DNA of 64,000 nucleotides from contig NZ_JAINVX010000002.1 in assembly GCF_019880635.1 (NCBI RefSeq), positions 248,001-312,000 on the forward strand, given 5' to 3'. The notes below the pieces were generated by a model. That model ran no database searches. It had not been told where the DNA came from and saw only the letters and a list, made by a program, of their open reading frames with translations. The stretch comes from Hanstruepera marina. Its GTDB lineage: Bacteria > Bacteroidota > Bacteroidia > Flavobacteriales > Flavobacteriaceae. Positions 16,794 through 26,190 of the stretch are shown here, one piece after another. A program made the translations under genes and the position numbers. How positions within the stretch are numbered: the first letter of the stretch is position 1; each line of letters opens with the position of its first letter.

Positions 16794-17384
16794 ATGACCA
16801 CCAACGACGATAACATAATCATAGAAAATGTGATAGCTGGAGACGCGAATGCCTTTGCTGTATTGGTGGAACGTTATAAAGACTTGGTGTTTACATTGGC
16901 ATTGCGTATGTTGAAAAACAAGGAGGAGGCAGAAGAGGTTTCGCAAGATGCGTTTATAAAAGTTTATAAATCGCTTAAAAAGTTTAAAGGCGATTCAAAG
17001 TTTTCTACTTGGATTTATCGCGTGACATATAATACGTGTTTAGACCGATTAAAGAAAAATAAAAGGCAGCAGAATACAGTTGCTATAGATGAGTTTACAG
17101 AGCATCACATAAAAACATTGGACAATGCTTTGGAATCCATGGAGCGTGAAGAAAAAAAGGGGGCTATAAAAAGATGTTTAGAATTGTTACCTAGTGAAGA
17201 TAGCTTTTTAATGACACTATATTATTTTGAAGAACAATCTTTGGATGATATATCTAAAATAACTGGTTTAACAGCTAACAATGTAAAAGTTAAGCTGTTT
17301 AGAAGTAGAAAGAAACTAGGTTCAATTTTTATGCAACAATTAGAACCTGAAATTATTGAAGTTTATGGAAAAGCACTTAAATAA
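16794..17384 (+). CDS. ECF-family RNA polymerase sigma factor
   Basis: The start at 16794 (MTTNDDN) gives 196 residues with sigma2 (GDANAFAVLVERYKDLVFTL, then EEAEEVSQDAFIKVYKSL and FSTWIYRVTYNTCLDRLK) and sigma4 (LPSEDSFLMTLYYFEEQS, then NNVKVKLFRSRKKL). Upstream in-frame codons overlap the ECF promoter and are rejected as starts. It overlaps the downstream membrane gene by 20 bp, the usual layout of a sigma and its anti-sigma. Autoregulation is inferred from the promoter. Confidence 0.92.
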   Translation: MTTNDDNIIIENVIAGDANAFAVLVERYKDLVFTLALRMLKNKEEAEEVSQDAFIKVYKSLKKFKGDSKFSTWIYRVTYNTCLDRLKKNKRQQNTVAIDEFTEHHIKTLDNALESMEREEKKGAIKRCLELLPSEDSFLMTLYYFEEQSLDDISKITGLTANNVKVKLFRSRKKLGSIFMQQLEPEIIEVYGKALK

Positions 17385-17778
17385 AAAGTTAGAAGAAACT
17401 ACAGATAAGTTGATGAGTGTAGCGGAGGTGGAAAAACCATCTTCAAACTTTACAGCATCAATAATGCAAGAAATACAAGAGTTGGAAGCTAGCAGAGCAA
17501 CGCGTTATAGGCCGCTTATTTCTAAACCCGCTTGGGCAGTTTTGTCACTAGTTTTGGTTTTAACAACCGTGTTTTTAGCATTAAATAGTAATGATTCTGA
17601 CACGAGTTGGTTAAATAGTATAGACTTTAATGCCCTAACCAATAATAAAATGGCTAACGCGTTTTCATCTATATCGTTATCTAAAACACTAATTTACGCT
17701 ATAGGATTATTCGGTATTATGCTTTGTGTGCAAATACCAGTTTTGAAGCATCTTTTTGATAAACGTTTTCAGGTTTAA
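17365..17778 (+). CDS. Putative anti-sigma factor, membrane protein
   Basis: The start at 17365 (MEKHLNKKLEETTDKLM) gives 137 residues: an N-terminal cytoplasmic helical part, one membrane helix (AWAVLSLVLVLTTVFLAL) and a second near the C-terminus (TLIYAIGLFGIMLCVQIPVL). No zinc-finger HxxxCxxC motif is seen, so it is not a canonical ZAS anti-sigma. Its overlap with the ECF sigma gene and membrane topology make it the probable cognate anti-sigma. Confidence 0.7.
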   Translation: MEKHLNKKLEETTDKLMSVAEVEKPSSNFTASIMQEIQELEASRATRYRPLISKPAWAVLSLVLVLTTVFLALNSNDSDTSWLNSIDFNALTNNKMANAFSSISLSKTLIYAIGLFGIMLCVQIPVLKHLFDKRFQV

Positions 17779-17781
17779 CAG

Positions 17782-19023
17782 TTAATACCAACGTCTTTTT
17801 TTCTTTTTTGAAGCTTTGCTTTTACGGCCTTTTTTATGCTTGCTTTTTGATTCTTTTGATTTGTGAACAATAGCTTTTGCTTTTGGATCTAAAGGATAGG
17901 GGTGGTTTTCTTCAATAGGAATTTCTTGTTGAATAAATTGCTGAATGGTTTTAATATAATTTTTTTCGTCCGCGGAACATAGCGAATAGGCTATTCCGTT
18001 TTGTCCTGCACGGCCTGTTCTTCCAATTCTATGAACATAGGTTTCAGGAATGTTGGGCATATCAAAATTTATAACTATATCCAATTCGCTAATATCAATA
18101 CCTCTAGCAGCTACATCTGTGGCTATTAAAATATCAACAACACCATTTTTAAACTTTTTTAGTGCTTCCTGTCTATCTGTTTGTGATTTATCGCCATGTA
18201 TGGTATCTACTTTGTAACCGTTTTTAACGAGCGTTGTTTCTAATTTATTAACACCAAATTTTGTACGTCTAAAAATGAGAATGTTACCTGTTATGGTATT
18301 TCGAAGTAGGTGCAGGCACAATTCTATTTTATTGCGCTTTGGTACATAATATAAGTATTGATCTACTGTTATTGCTGTTGTTGAAGTAGAAGAAATTTCA
18401 ATACGTTTAGGTGATTTTAAAATAGAATTTGCTAATTGCTCTACCTTAAAAGGCATAGTGGCCGAAAACAAAAGTATTTGTTTGTTTTTAGGACAAAGAG
18501 TTTCAATTGTTCTAACATCATCAATAAAACCCATGTCCAACATTAAATCTGCTTCATCCAAAACCAGTATTTCTACCTGATCTAAATCTACAAAGCCTTG
18601 TTTTTGTAAATCAATCAATCTACCTGGAGTTGCCACGAGTATATCAACACCTTTTGTTAAAACATCTATTTGAGGTTTGTCTGAAATACCACCAAAAATA
18701 ACTGTTGTTCTTAAATTGGTATGCCTACCATAGGCTTTAAAATTATTGCCAATTTGTAGCGCTAATTCTCTTGTGGGACTCACAATTAAAGCTTTAATAA
18801 CTTTGCCGCCTTTGGGAGCATCTTGTTTTTTGAATAAATGCTGTAATATGGGTAATGCATAAGCAGCTGTTTTACCAGTACCTGTTTGGGCAGTTACAAT
18901 AACATCTTTTTTCTCTAATACTTTTGGTATGGCCTTCTGCTGAACTTTAGTAGGCTGCGAATAACCTTGCTCTTCAATTGATTTTAAAAGCGGATTGATT
19001 AGTTGTAAGTCTTTAAATGACAT
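17782..19023 (-). CDS. DEAD-box RNA helicase (RhlE-like)
   Basis: This 413-residue helicase shows all core motifs in order: the Q motif (GYSQPTKVQQKAIP), Walker A AQTGTGKT, PTRELALQIG, TPGRL, DEAD (LVLDEADLMLDMGF), SAT, IATDVAARGID and HRIGRTGR. A highly basic C-terminal tail rich in K and S follows, as in cold-induced RhlE-type proteins that bind rRNA. It is transcribed alone and convergent with the anti-sigma gene, leaving 3 bp between the stops. Confidence 0.93.
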   Translation of the reverse strand: MSFKDLQLINPLLKSIEEQGYSQPTKVQQKAIPKVLEKKDVIVTAQTGTGKTAAYALPILQHLFKKQDAPKGGKVIKALIVSPTRELALQIGNNFKAYGRHTNLRTTVIFGGISDKPQIDVLTKGVDILVATPGRLIDLQKQGFVDLDQVEILVLDEADLMLDMGFIDDVRTIETLCPKNKQILLFSATMPFKVEQLANSILKSPKRIEISSTSTTAITVDQYLYYVPKRNKIELCLHLLRNTITGNILIFRRTKFGVNKLETTLVKNGYKVDTIHGDKSQTDRQEALKKFKNGVVDILIATDVAARGIDISELDIVINFDMPNIPETYVHRIGRTGRAGQNGIAYSLCSADEKNYIKTIQQFIQQEIPIEENHPYPLDPKAKAIVHKSKESKSKHKKGRKSKASKKKKRRWY

Positions 19024-19097
19024 GAATTAGTATTTACAACAAAGATATGTGAAATTAAACTTTGTTTATCCATATCATAAAGAATGGTAAATGAAAT

Positions 19098-19128
19098 AAA
19101 AAAGGCATCTAAATTTAGATGCCTTTTT
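19098..19128. terminator. Terminator between outer-membrane gene and helicase
   Basis: A perfect palindrome (19098-19113 with 19114-19128) carries A and T runs at its ends. It lies behind the minus-strand barrel gene. Confidence 0.85.
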
Positions 19129-19133
19129 AAATT

Positions 19134-19766
19134 TTAAAAGTCTAATATAAATATAAGACCTATAGTATTTAGGTTTTTTACTTTTTGCTCATCATTAATA
19201 ACTTGACTAGTGTTGGTTTCAAATTTTGAAAAATCAGATTGGCCGCTATAATTTATACCGGCACTAAAACAGTTGTCGAAATCATACAGAAAGCCAAGAC
19301 CTAATTGAAAACCAAAATTCCAACCTTCATAAACATCGTCAACCCTAAAATTGCTGTAAGTGTATTCATCTTTGTAAATGGTTTGTGCATAAGGACCTAA
19401 ATGCGCAATAAATTTAAAATTATCAGCTACAAAGCAATTAAATGTTACAAGAAGTGGGATTTTGATTAGGATTCGTTCGTGATAAAAGTTTCCAGCATAA
19501 TTAAAAGCATTACTAGTTAAACTAGTATAGGCTCCTCCAGTGGCTAGACCAATGTTATCACTAATTTTATAATTCAATACCAGTTCGGCTGAATTGGCAT
19601 TGACATTATAGTTGGGTTGGGAATCACTATCCATAATACCATAACCAATGCCACCAAAGGCCATAACACTAAATTTAGATTCTTTTTTTTCAGTTTCTTC
19701 TTGAGCTTGCACAAACGTGAAAGCTAAAAACGCAGTTAATAATAAGATTACATTTAATTTTTTCAT
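19134..19766 (-). CDS. Outer-membrane beta-barrel protein (PorT-like family)
   Basis: The start at 19766 gives a standard signal peptide (MKKLNVILLLTAFLAFTFVQAQ); upstream codons in frame are not export-compatible. The 210-residue product has the alternating pattern of an 8-stranded barrel (FGGIGYGIMDSDSQ, LVLNYKISDNIGLATGGAYT, FGFQLGLGFLYDF) and ends in a hydrophobic strand with terminal phenylalanine (GLIFILDF). It is probably an outer-membrane protein of unknown function. Confidence 0.8.
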   Translation of the reverse strand: MKKLNVILLLTAFLAFTFVQAQEETEKKESKFSVMAFGGIGYGIMDSDSQPNYNVNANSAELVLNYKISDNIGLATGGAYTSLTSNAFNYAGNFYHERILIKIPLLVTFNCFVADNFKFIAHLGPYAQTIYKDEYTYSNFRVDDVYEGWNFGFQLGLGFLYDFDNCFSAGINYSGQSDFSKFETNTSQVINDEQKVKNLNTIGLIFILDF

Positions 19767-19916
19767 AAGGCATTCTTTTAAATAAATAGTTAATATTTTT
19801 TTTAAAAATTGTTGGTTGCCAGAAATGTAATTGTTAGTAAAGCTAAGATACATAATAAAAATAACACCTTGTTTTTGGAGGTTATTGTTATAGAATTAAT
19901 AAAATTTATTGCCAAT

Positions 19917-19946
19917 GAAAAAGGCACCTGAACCTAGATGCCTTTA
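19917..19946. terminator. Terminator of the OmpP1/FadL gene
   Basis: An imperfect hairpin with the arms aaaggca and tgccttt lies just past the 3' end of the minus-strand OmpP1/FadL gene. Confidence 0.6.
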
Positions 19947-19977
19947 CTTCTGTGTTTTATTCATTTCACAGTTTTGC

Positions 19978-21309
19978 TTAGTCTGTTTTTACTTCAGTTT
20001 TACTGTTAAACTTATAGCTTATTCCTACCATAATTAAATCAGTTGTCATATCGTAGGACACATTGCTTCCCGGTAAAGCACCATATGGAGGATAGGCTTC
20101 AACTAGCATTGGGTTTAGTACTTGTCCAGAGGTTTTGCCATTACTATCACCATGATGATACACAGCATCTAGTGAAAATTTGTCATTTATTAAATAACTA
20201 AAGCCAAACTGAAAAGCATTTTTAATAATTGCAGTTGCTGGAATATTAAAAAATGTTACGTCTGAATTAATTGGATTTGAGCTATAAGTATAACCTACTC
20301 TTAAAGGCAGTTTGCTAATACCCTTGTATTGAATACCTGCTGATACTATGTTTACATTTTCCCAGCCAAAACCTCTAACAGATGCTGTGTCTGTCCATCC
20401 TGTTTCACTAAATCCATCGGTGTTTTTATAATCTACTAATCTGTAATCTAAAGCAACATCAAAGTCTGAAACGGAATATCCTAGACCTATAGAATAAATA
20501 GCAGGATAGCCCATATTAAATTCAGTCGTCGTTTTAGTTCCATCTAAATAGGTATTATCAAACTCGAAATCGTTAAATATTTGAGGTGTTTTATAAGAAA
20601 TACCTGCTTTAAATCCAGTTAAGGATTGATAGAATAATCCAATTTGCCCACCAAAACCTATTGCTGATGCTTTATCTGTTGACGGATAACCTGAAGCATT
20701 TGGATTTGCAGTAGGATTAGGCATGAGTTCTAATGTAGCATAATTGAATGTAGGCTCTAATCCTATTGAAAATTTATCTGATAGTTCATATGCCCAAGTC
20801 AAACCAACTTGTAATAGCATATAGTCTGATTCAATTCTACCAAACCCTCCCATATTTTGTGGCATATTTATTGGGTTACCCATATTTTCTGGGAATGTCA
20901 CGCCAAATCCACTTATACCTATAGCTGATGCTCCAAAGGTATGCTTGCTATCTGCTTTACTCCATACAAAAGCTAATGATGGTAAGGGTGAAATACCTCT
21001 ATCGTCTTTAGTGCTACCAGATAAAAAATTTCCAGTGGGTTGTCCTGTGTTGTCAAATTCGGGTACAGTTGAATATAGTACTGGACTTGAAAAGAATAAC
21101 CCAAGATCAAATTTTATTTCAGTATTTTCAAATGTTGAAATTGCTGCTGGATTCCATTGTAGAGCTCCAGAAATATCTATAGGTTGTCCTGTGGCTGCAC
21201 CACCCATAGACATATTAATGGCCCCTGCACCTTGCATAATATGTCCAGTTTGAGCAAATAATGTTGTTGAAAAAAGAACTAGCCAAAATCTTGATATAAT
21301 TATCTTCAT
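19978..21309 (-). CDS. OmpP1/FadL family outer-membrane transporter
   Basis: This 443-residue protein has a signal peptide and the FadL-family N-terminal plug start: GHIMQGAGAINMSMGGAATG, then ISGALQWNPAAIS, a hallmark of the family. A 14-strand barrel pattern follows to the C-terminus (VGISYKF plus a short tail). Members take up hydrophobic compounds such as long-chain fatty acids. It is a single gene with a terminator behind it. Confidence 0.87.
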   Translation of the reverse strand: MKIIISRFWLVLFSTTLFAQTGHIMQGAGAINMSMGGAATGQPIDISGALQWNPAAISTFENTEIKFDLGLFFSSPVLYSTVPEFDNTGQPTGNFLSGSTKDDRGISPLPSLAFVWSKADSKHTFGASAIGISGFGVTFPENMGNPINMPQNMGGFGRIESDYMLLQVGLTWAYELSDKFSIGLEPTFNYATLELMPNPTANPNASGYPSTDKASAIGFGGQIGLFYQSLTGFKAGISYKTPQIFNDFEFDNTYLDGTKTTTEFNMGYPAIYSIGLGYSVSDFDVALDYRLVDYKNTDGFSETGWTDTASVRGFGWENVNIVSAGIQYKGISKLPLRVGYTYSSNPINSDVTFFNIPATAIIKNAFQFGFSYLINDKFSLDAVYHHGDSNGKTSGQVLNPMLVEAYPPYGALPGSNVSYDMTTDLIMVGISYKFNSKTEVKTD

Positions 21310-21471
21310 AATCTTTTATTTTTATGTAATGCTTGCAGCATTTTAAAATAAAACCTGCAAATAATATTACAAGGTTAGATTACTACAAAATTAGATATGA
21401 CCCTTTTACCCTCCTATGATTTTTATCATGCTAATTCAGTAAAACAAAGTGATTATTTACACTTTTTAAAT

Positions 21472-21504
21472 AAAAAAACCACTTCATCATGAAGTGGTTT
21501 TTTT
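21472..21504. terminator. Terminator behind htpG
   Basis: Stem ccacttca/tgaagtgg flanked by A and T runs lies 20 bases past the htpG stop on the minus strand. Confidence 0.88.
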
Positions 21505-21525
21505 ATTTATTATATAATTAGATAG

Positions 21526-23436
21526 TTACTTAATCATATCATAGCTTCTCTTAATGAAATTTGTTAACTCTTCACCCTTAAGAAGTCCTTGGCTTAATCT
21601 TGCTAAATCTAAACTTTGGTTAATTAAACGCTCTTGTTTTTTCTTGGTTTTGGTATTTAATATTTCACCAACCAATTCTGAATTGGTGTTCACAACCAAG
21701 TTGTACATTTCTGGCATATTGCCCATACCAAACATACCGCCTCCACCAGTTTGCTGCATTTCTTTCATACGACGCATAAATTCTGGTTGCGTAATCATAA
21801 ATGGTGCGGCATCACTATCCATGGTTTCCAATTGCACCATGAATTTTTCAGAAGGAATGACTTCTTTCAATAATTCATCCAATTGTTTCTTTTCATCATC
21901 AGATAATTTTGAAATTTTGGTATCATCTTTTTTGATTAAATTATCAATATGATCAGCATCTACACGAGCGAATGATATATTCTCCTTACTACCTTCCAAT
22001 TTTTGCATTAAGTGCGAAACAATAGGAGAATCTAATAACAATACTTCATAACCTTTGGCTTTAGCAGCTTCAATGTAACTGTGTTGTGCATCGGTATCAG
22101 AAGCATAAAGGATGACTAATTTATCATCTTTATCTGTTTGTTTCGCTTTAATGGCATTGTATAATTCGTCATAAGTGTAGTATTTGCCATCAATTGTTGG
22201 GTATAAGGCAAAAGCATCGGCTTTTTCAAAGAATTTTTCTTCTGAAAGCATTCCGTATTCAATCACAATTTTAATGTCGTCCCATTTCTTTTCGAAATCT
22301 TCACGATTGTTATTGAACAATGATTTTAACTTATCGGCCACTTTACGAGTGATGTAAGACGAAATTTTCTTTACAGCACCATCGGCTTGTAAATAGCTTC
22401 GTGATACATTTAATGGAATATCTGGCGAATCAATCACACCACGTAACATGGTTAGGAATTCTGGAACGATACCTTCAACATTGTCGGTTACAAAAACCTG
22501 ATTTTGATACAATTGGATTTTATCGCGTTGAATATTTAAATCGTTCGTCATTTTAGGGAAATATAAAATCCCAGTTAAATTGAACGGATAATCAACATTT
22601 AAGTGAATATGGAATAATGGCTCTTCAAACTGCATAGGGTACAGTTCGCGGTAGAAATTATTGTAATCCTCATCTTTTAAGTCCGTGGGTTGTTTGGTCC
22701 AAGCGGGATTTGGATTGTTGATAATGTTATCAACTGTAATTTGTTTATGAGGTTCAGTAGTTTCTTTACCATCCTTATCTTTAGTCGTTTTAGGCGTAAA
22801 ATCGGGATCGTTTATTTCTTTGGTTCCAAATTTAATTGGTACAGGCATAAACTTATTGTACTTTACCAACAGTTCACGAATACGAGATTCTTCTAAAAAC
22901 TCTTTATCATCTTCAGTAATATGAAGAATAATCTCTGTGCCACGATCTGTTTTATTAGCAGGCTCTAATGTGAATTCTGGAGATCCATCACAAGTCCAAT
23001 GCGCAGCTGGTTCGTCTTTGTATGATTTTGTGATGATTTCTACTTTGTCTGCTACCATAAAAGCAGAGTAGAAACCAAGACCAAAATGGCCTATGATGCC
23101 AGAATCTTTAGCAGCATCTTTATATTTATCCAAGAATTCTTCAGCACCTGAAAAAGCAACTTGGTTGATGTATTTTTCAACCTCTTCAGCTGTCATACCA
23201 ATACCTTGGTCAATTATATGAAGTTTTTTACCTTCTTTATCAATTTTAACTTCAATTTGTGGATTGCCATAGTCTACTTTAGCTTCACCAATACTGGTTA
23301 GGTGCTTTAATTTAAGCGTGGCATCTGTAGCATTACTTATTAACTCACGTAAAAAGATTTCGTGGTCGCTGTATAAGAATTTTTTAATGAGTGGGAAGAT
23401 GTTTTCTACCGAAACATTAATATTTCCTTTTGTCAT
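21526..23436 (-). CDS. htpG: Molecular chaperone HtpG (Hsp90)
   Basis: This 636-residue Hsp90 homologue starts with the ATPase domain (FLRELISNATDATLKLK, IIDQGIGMTAEEV, IGHFGLGFYSAFMVAD), followed by a middle domain (LYPMQFEEPLFHIHLNVDYP) and a C-terminal dimerisation domain. A glycine-rich insert (GGGGMFGMGNMPE) lies in the C-terminal part. It assists folding in the cytosol, especially under heat stress. The upstream region has a sigma-54-like element and TGACA direct repeats, see 23481-23520. Confidence 0.96.
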   Translation of the reverse strand: MTKGNINVSVENIFPLIKKFLYSDHEIFLRELISNATDATLKLKHLTSIGEAKVDYGNPQIEVKIDKEGKKLHIIDQGIGMTAEEVEKYINQVAFSGAEEFLDKYKDAAKDSGIIGHFGLGFYSAFMVADKVEIITKSYKDEPAAHWTCDGSPEFTLEPANKTDRGTEIILHITEDDKEFLEESRIRELLVKYNKFMPVPIKFGTKEINDPDFTPKTTKDKDGKETTEPHKQITVDNIINNPNPAWTKQPTDLKDEDYNNFYRELYPMQFEEPLFHIHLNVDYPFNLTGILYFPKMTNDLNIQRDKIQLYQNQVFVTDNVEGIVPEFLTMLRGVIDSPDIPLNVSRSYLQADGAVKKISSYITRKVADKLKSLFNNNREDFEKKWDDIKIVIEYGMLSEEKFFEKADAFALYPTIDGKYYTYDELYNAIKAKQTDKDDKLVILYASDTDAQHSYIEAAKAKGYEVLLLDSPIVSHLMQKLEGSKENISFARVDADHIDNLIKKDDTKISKLSDDEKKQLDELLKEVIPSEKFMVQLETMDSDAAPFMITQPEFMRRMKEMQQTGGGGMFGMGNMPEMYNLVVNTNSELVGEILNTKTKKKQERLINQSLDLARLSQGLLKGEELTNFIKRSYDMIK

Positions 23437-23480
23437 GATATATCTATTTTAATTGTGTTTATTACTCTGACAGGTAATAG

Positions 23481-23520
23481 ACAAAAAAAGTACCAAGACA
23501 AAAAATGTGACAAACTGACA
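23481..23520 (-). promoter_or_regulatory. htpG promoter region with -24/-12-like element and TGTCA repeats
   Basis: On the minus strand TTGGTAC (23496-23490) is followed by GT at 23482-23481, exactly 10 bp after GG, as in sigma-54 promoters but with one mismatch in each box. Further upstream tgacaaactgaca (23508-23520 on plus) is a direct repeat of TGACA. The htpG ATG is 45 bp downstream of the -12 position. Confidence 0.4.
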
Positions 23521-23532
23521 TTTTGAGTAAAA

Positions 23533-23560
23533 AAAAGCACCATTCAATAGAATGATGCTT
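23533..23560 (-). terminator. Terminator of the S9 peptidase gene
   Basis: Stem aagcaccattc/gaatgatgctt (23535-23545 with 23550-23560, one mismatch) is followed on the minus strand by a T run. Confidence 0.75.
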
Positions 23561-23581
23561 CAATAAAGTAAAATACAGAAC

Positions 23582-26023
23582 TTAATTCTTTATAGTTTCT
23601 TCTGGGGTTTTGACTTCCGCTTTGTTTTTTACGTGTTTTTCCAACCATTGGTCTTGTTCCCAAAGCATATGCATGATGGATTCTTTGGCTGCATAACCAT
23701 GACTTTCTTTTGGCAGCATAACCAAACGTACTGGAGCACCTAAACCTTTTAAGGCGTTAAAATAGCGCTCGCTTTGCAAAGGGTAGGTCCCTGAATTATT
23801 ATCGGCTTCACCATGAATTAATAATAAAGGTGTTTTCATAGTGTCGGCATGCATAAACGGTGACATGTTGTAATAAATCTCGGGAGCTTCCCAATAGCTG
23901 CGTTCTTCACTTTGAAAACCAAAAGGCGTTAATGTTCTGTTGTAGGCACCGCTTCTAGCAATACCTGCAGCAAATAAATTGGAATGTGATAATAAATTGG
24001 CAGTCATAAAAGCACCGTAACTATGTCCGCCAACAGCAACGCGGTCGCGGTCTATATAGCCCATATCATCAACAGCATCAATAGCAGCTTTACCATTGGC
24101 AACCAATTGCTTAATAAAGCTATCATTTGGCTCTTCGTCACCTTCACCTACTATCGGAAATGAGGCATCATCCAACACTACATAACCACGTGTTACCCAG
24201 TAAATGGGAGAGCCGTAATATGGATAGGTGAACTCATTAGAGCTTGAAGTATTCTGACCAGCACTATTTTTGTCTTTATACTCACGTGGATAAGCCCACA
24301 TAATCATCGGGTACTTTTTGCCTACCTCGTAATTGGTTGGTAAATACAAAGTGGCGCTTAAGTCTAAACCATCATCACGTTTGTAGTTTATTACTTGCTT
24401 TTCAACATCTTGAATGCTTTTAAACGGATTTTCAAATTGCGTTAAAGGAATTAATCCGATACGTTTTTTAATGTTTCTAATGTAATAGTTGGGGTATTCG
24501 TTTTTCGATTCTATACGAACCACAAATTCACCTTTTTTCGCATCTAGAGCACTTGAGATATCTTCAACCTTATCGGTAAGTTGCGATTGATATAAGCGAT
24601 TGGTTTTTTGGGTTTCGAGATTCAATTCATCTACAAAAGGAAACTTACCTTCTTTACTGTAACCGTCACCGATTAAATAGGCTTTGTTACCATCCAATTC
24701 TAAAACATACTCGTTAAATGCGTTTTTAGAGGTGACAAAACTACCTGGATCGCTATATCGGTCTTGATAATTTCTATCAAATAAAATTTTAGCCTCATCT
24801 GATTTAGATGGGTTAAAAACGTAGGTTCTGGAATTTCTGGTATTCCACCAATAATCGTAAGCCACAGCTGTATTGTCATTTCCCCAAATAATTCCGCTAA
24901 ACCTATCTTTGGTTTTTAAAATGGATTTTGCTGGCCCATCAAATGGCGCATCTTGCTGGAATACTTCATCGCGATAAGGAACTTCGTTGGCAGGGTCGCC
25001 ACCATCTAAAACCTCTGCCCAAACTAATGTAGCTGGTTTGTCATCACGCCAGGTAAAATTTCGTTTACCTTTGCGCTCTGCCATAAAGCCTTTTGGCAAA
25101 TCTTCAATCAAAGGGACCTCTAGAACAGTTTTAACCTTATCACCATTACTTCTATAAATGGTTGAAGCGGATGGAAATCTATAATAAGGAACTAAATAGG
25201 AAAACGGTTTTTTTATAGTTGTTATCATAATGTATTCACCATTAGGAGAAAAAGATAAACCACGATACATGTTGCTTTCCTTCCATACGGTTTTAGAGCC
25301 ATCTAAATTAACTTTGTAGATAACCGATTGAGCTAATTGCTCAAAATTATGCTCGTCATTTTTGTTTTTAAGTAAATCTTGATAGGTTCTGTTTTGAGCT
25401 TTTACACCGGCTTCACTTACAGAGATGGTTGGCCCAGTTGGAACAGCTTCTTTGGTGTTGATTAATGGTTTTCTGTTTTCAGGAAGCATTTTAACCAACA
25501 TGGCATTACTGTCTTTAAACCAGGTCACGGGATTTCCCATATTGGCATTTAAGTTGGCATTGGTTATTTTTTTTGCAGAAGCATTTATTACATCTAAAAG
25601 CCATAGTTCGGCACCATTGGATACGGTATTAGTAAATGTCATAAATTCTTGGTTGGGAGACCACGAAAAATTAGCAAATCGACCATTTTCTGGTATACCA
25701 GAAATACTTTTAGGATTTCCACTTTTACCATTTCTAACTTTTACATCGGTATAGTAACGTGTTCTACTACCGATATTGGTAACAGGATTAATTCGCAAGC
25801 CTCCTAAACGCAACTCGGTTTCTGAAAGCTCTTCAATGGTTTTGTAATTACTTCGGTATAAAAACACGATGTTTTCACCTTTACTATCCATACGTATACT
25901 TGGAGCTAGAGGAGCTTCGGCCAATTCTAGAATGTTTTGATGCGGTTTTTGATAGTTTAGGTTTTCTTGTGAAAAACCAAAGGAAAAACAAAGAAATAAA
26001 CAGAGTGTAAAAATACGCTTCAT
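23582..26023 (-). CDS. S9 family prolyl-oligopeptidase-like peptidase, exported
   Basis: This 813-residue protein has a signal peptide (FTLCLFLCFSFGFSQ), an N-terminal beta-propeller part and a C-terminal alpha/beta hydrolase domain. The nucleophile elbow GGHSYGAFMT places the catalytic serine near 667; the acid is likely in LLIHGEADNNSGT and the histidine in KESHGYAAKE. The propeller with the HSYGAF motif resembles the S9D glutamyl-peptidase-like group. It probably degrades peptides in the periplasm or at the cell surface. Confidence 0.88.
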   Translation of the reverse strand: MKRIFTLCLFLCFSFGFSQENLNYQKPHQNILELAEAPLAPSIRMDSKGENIVFLYRSNYKTIEELSETELRLGGLRINPVTNIGSRTRYYTDVKVRNGKSGNPKSISGIPENGRFANFSWSPNQEFMTFTNTVSNGAELWLLDVINASAKKITNANLNANMGNPVTWFKDSNAMLVKMLPENRKPLINTKEAVPTGPTISVSEAGVKAQNRTYQDLLKNKNDEHNFEQLAQSVIYKVNLDGSKTVWKESNMYRGLSFSPNGEYIMITTIKKPFSYLVPYYRFPSASTIYRSNGDKVKTVLEVPLIEDLPKGFMAERKGKRNFTWRDDKPATLVWAEVLDGGDPANEVPYRDEVFQQDAPFDGPAKSILKTKDRFSGIIWGNDNTAVAYDYWWNTRNSRTYVFNPSKSDEAKILFDRNYQDRYSDPGSFVTSKNAFNEYVLELDGNKAYLIGDGYSKEGKFPFVDELNLETQKTNRLYQSQLTDKVEDISSALDAKKGEFVVRIESKNEYPNYYIRNIKKRIGLIPLTQFENPFKSIQDVEKQVINYKRDDGLDLSATLYLPTNYEVGKKYPMIMWAYPREYKDKNSAGQNTSSSNEFTYPYYGSPIYWVTRGYVVLDDASFPIVGEGDEEPNDSFIKQLVANGKAAIDAVDDMGYIDRDRVAVGGHSYGAFMTANLLSHSNLFAAGIARSGAYNRTLTPFGFQSEERSYWEAPEIYYNMSPFMHADTMKTPLLLIHGEADNNSGTYPLQSERYFNALKGLGAPVRLVMLPKESHGYAAKESIMHMLWEQDQWLEKHVKNKAEVKTPEETIKN

Positions 26024-26190
26024 GATAATGGAATTTTAATTAGAACCTTAAAGATACTTAAAAAGCAAACGAAAAAAAGTTAAGAAAACCTAAATCTCAT
26101 TTATTATGCACGCATAACGATTACAATTGCCATTTGAAATCAATTAGACCGTAAATAGTTAAATTGCGTGACTTACTTTAAACTTAATAT

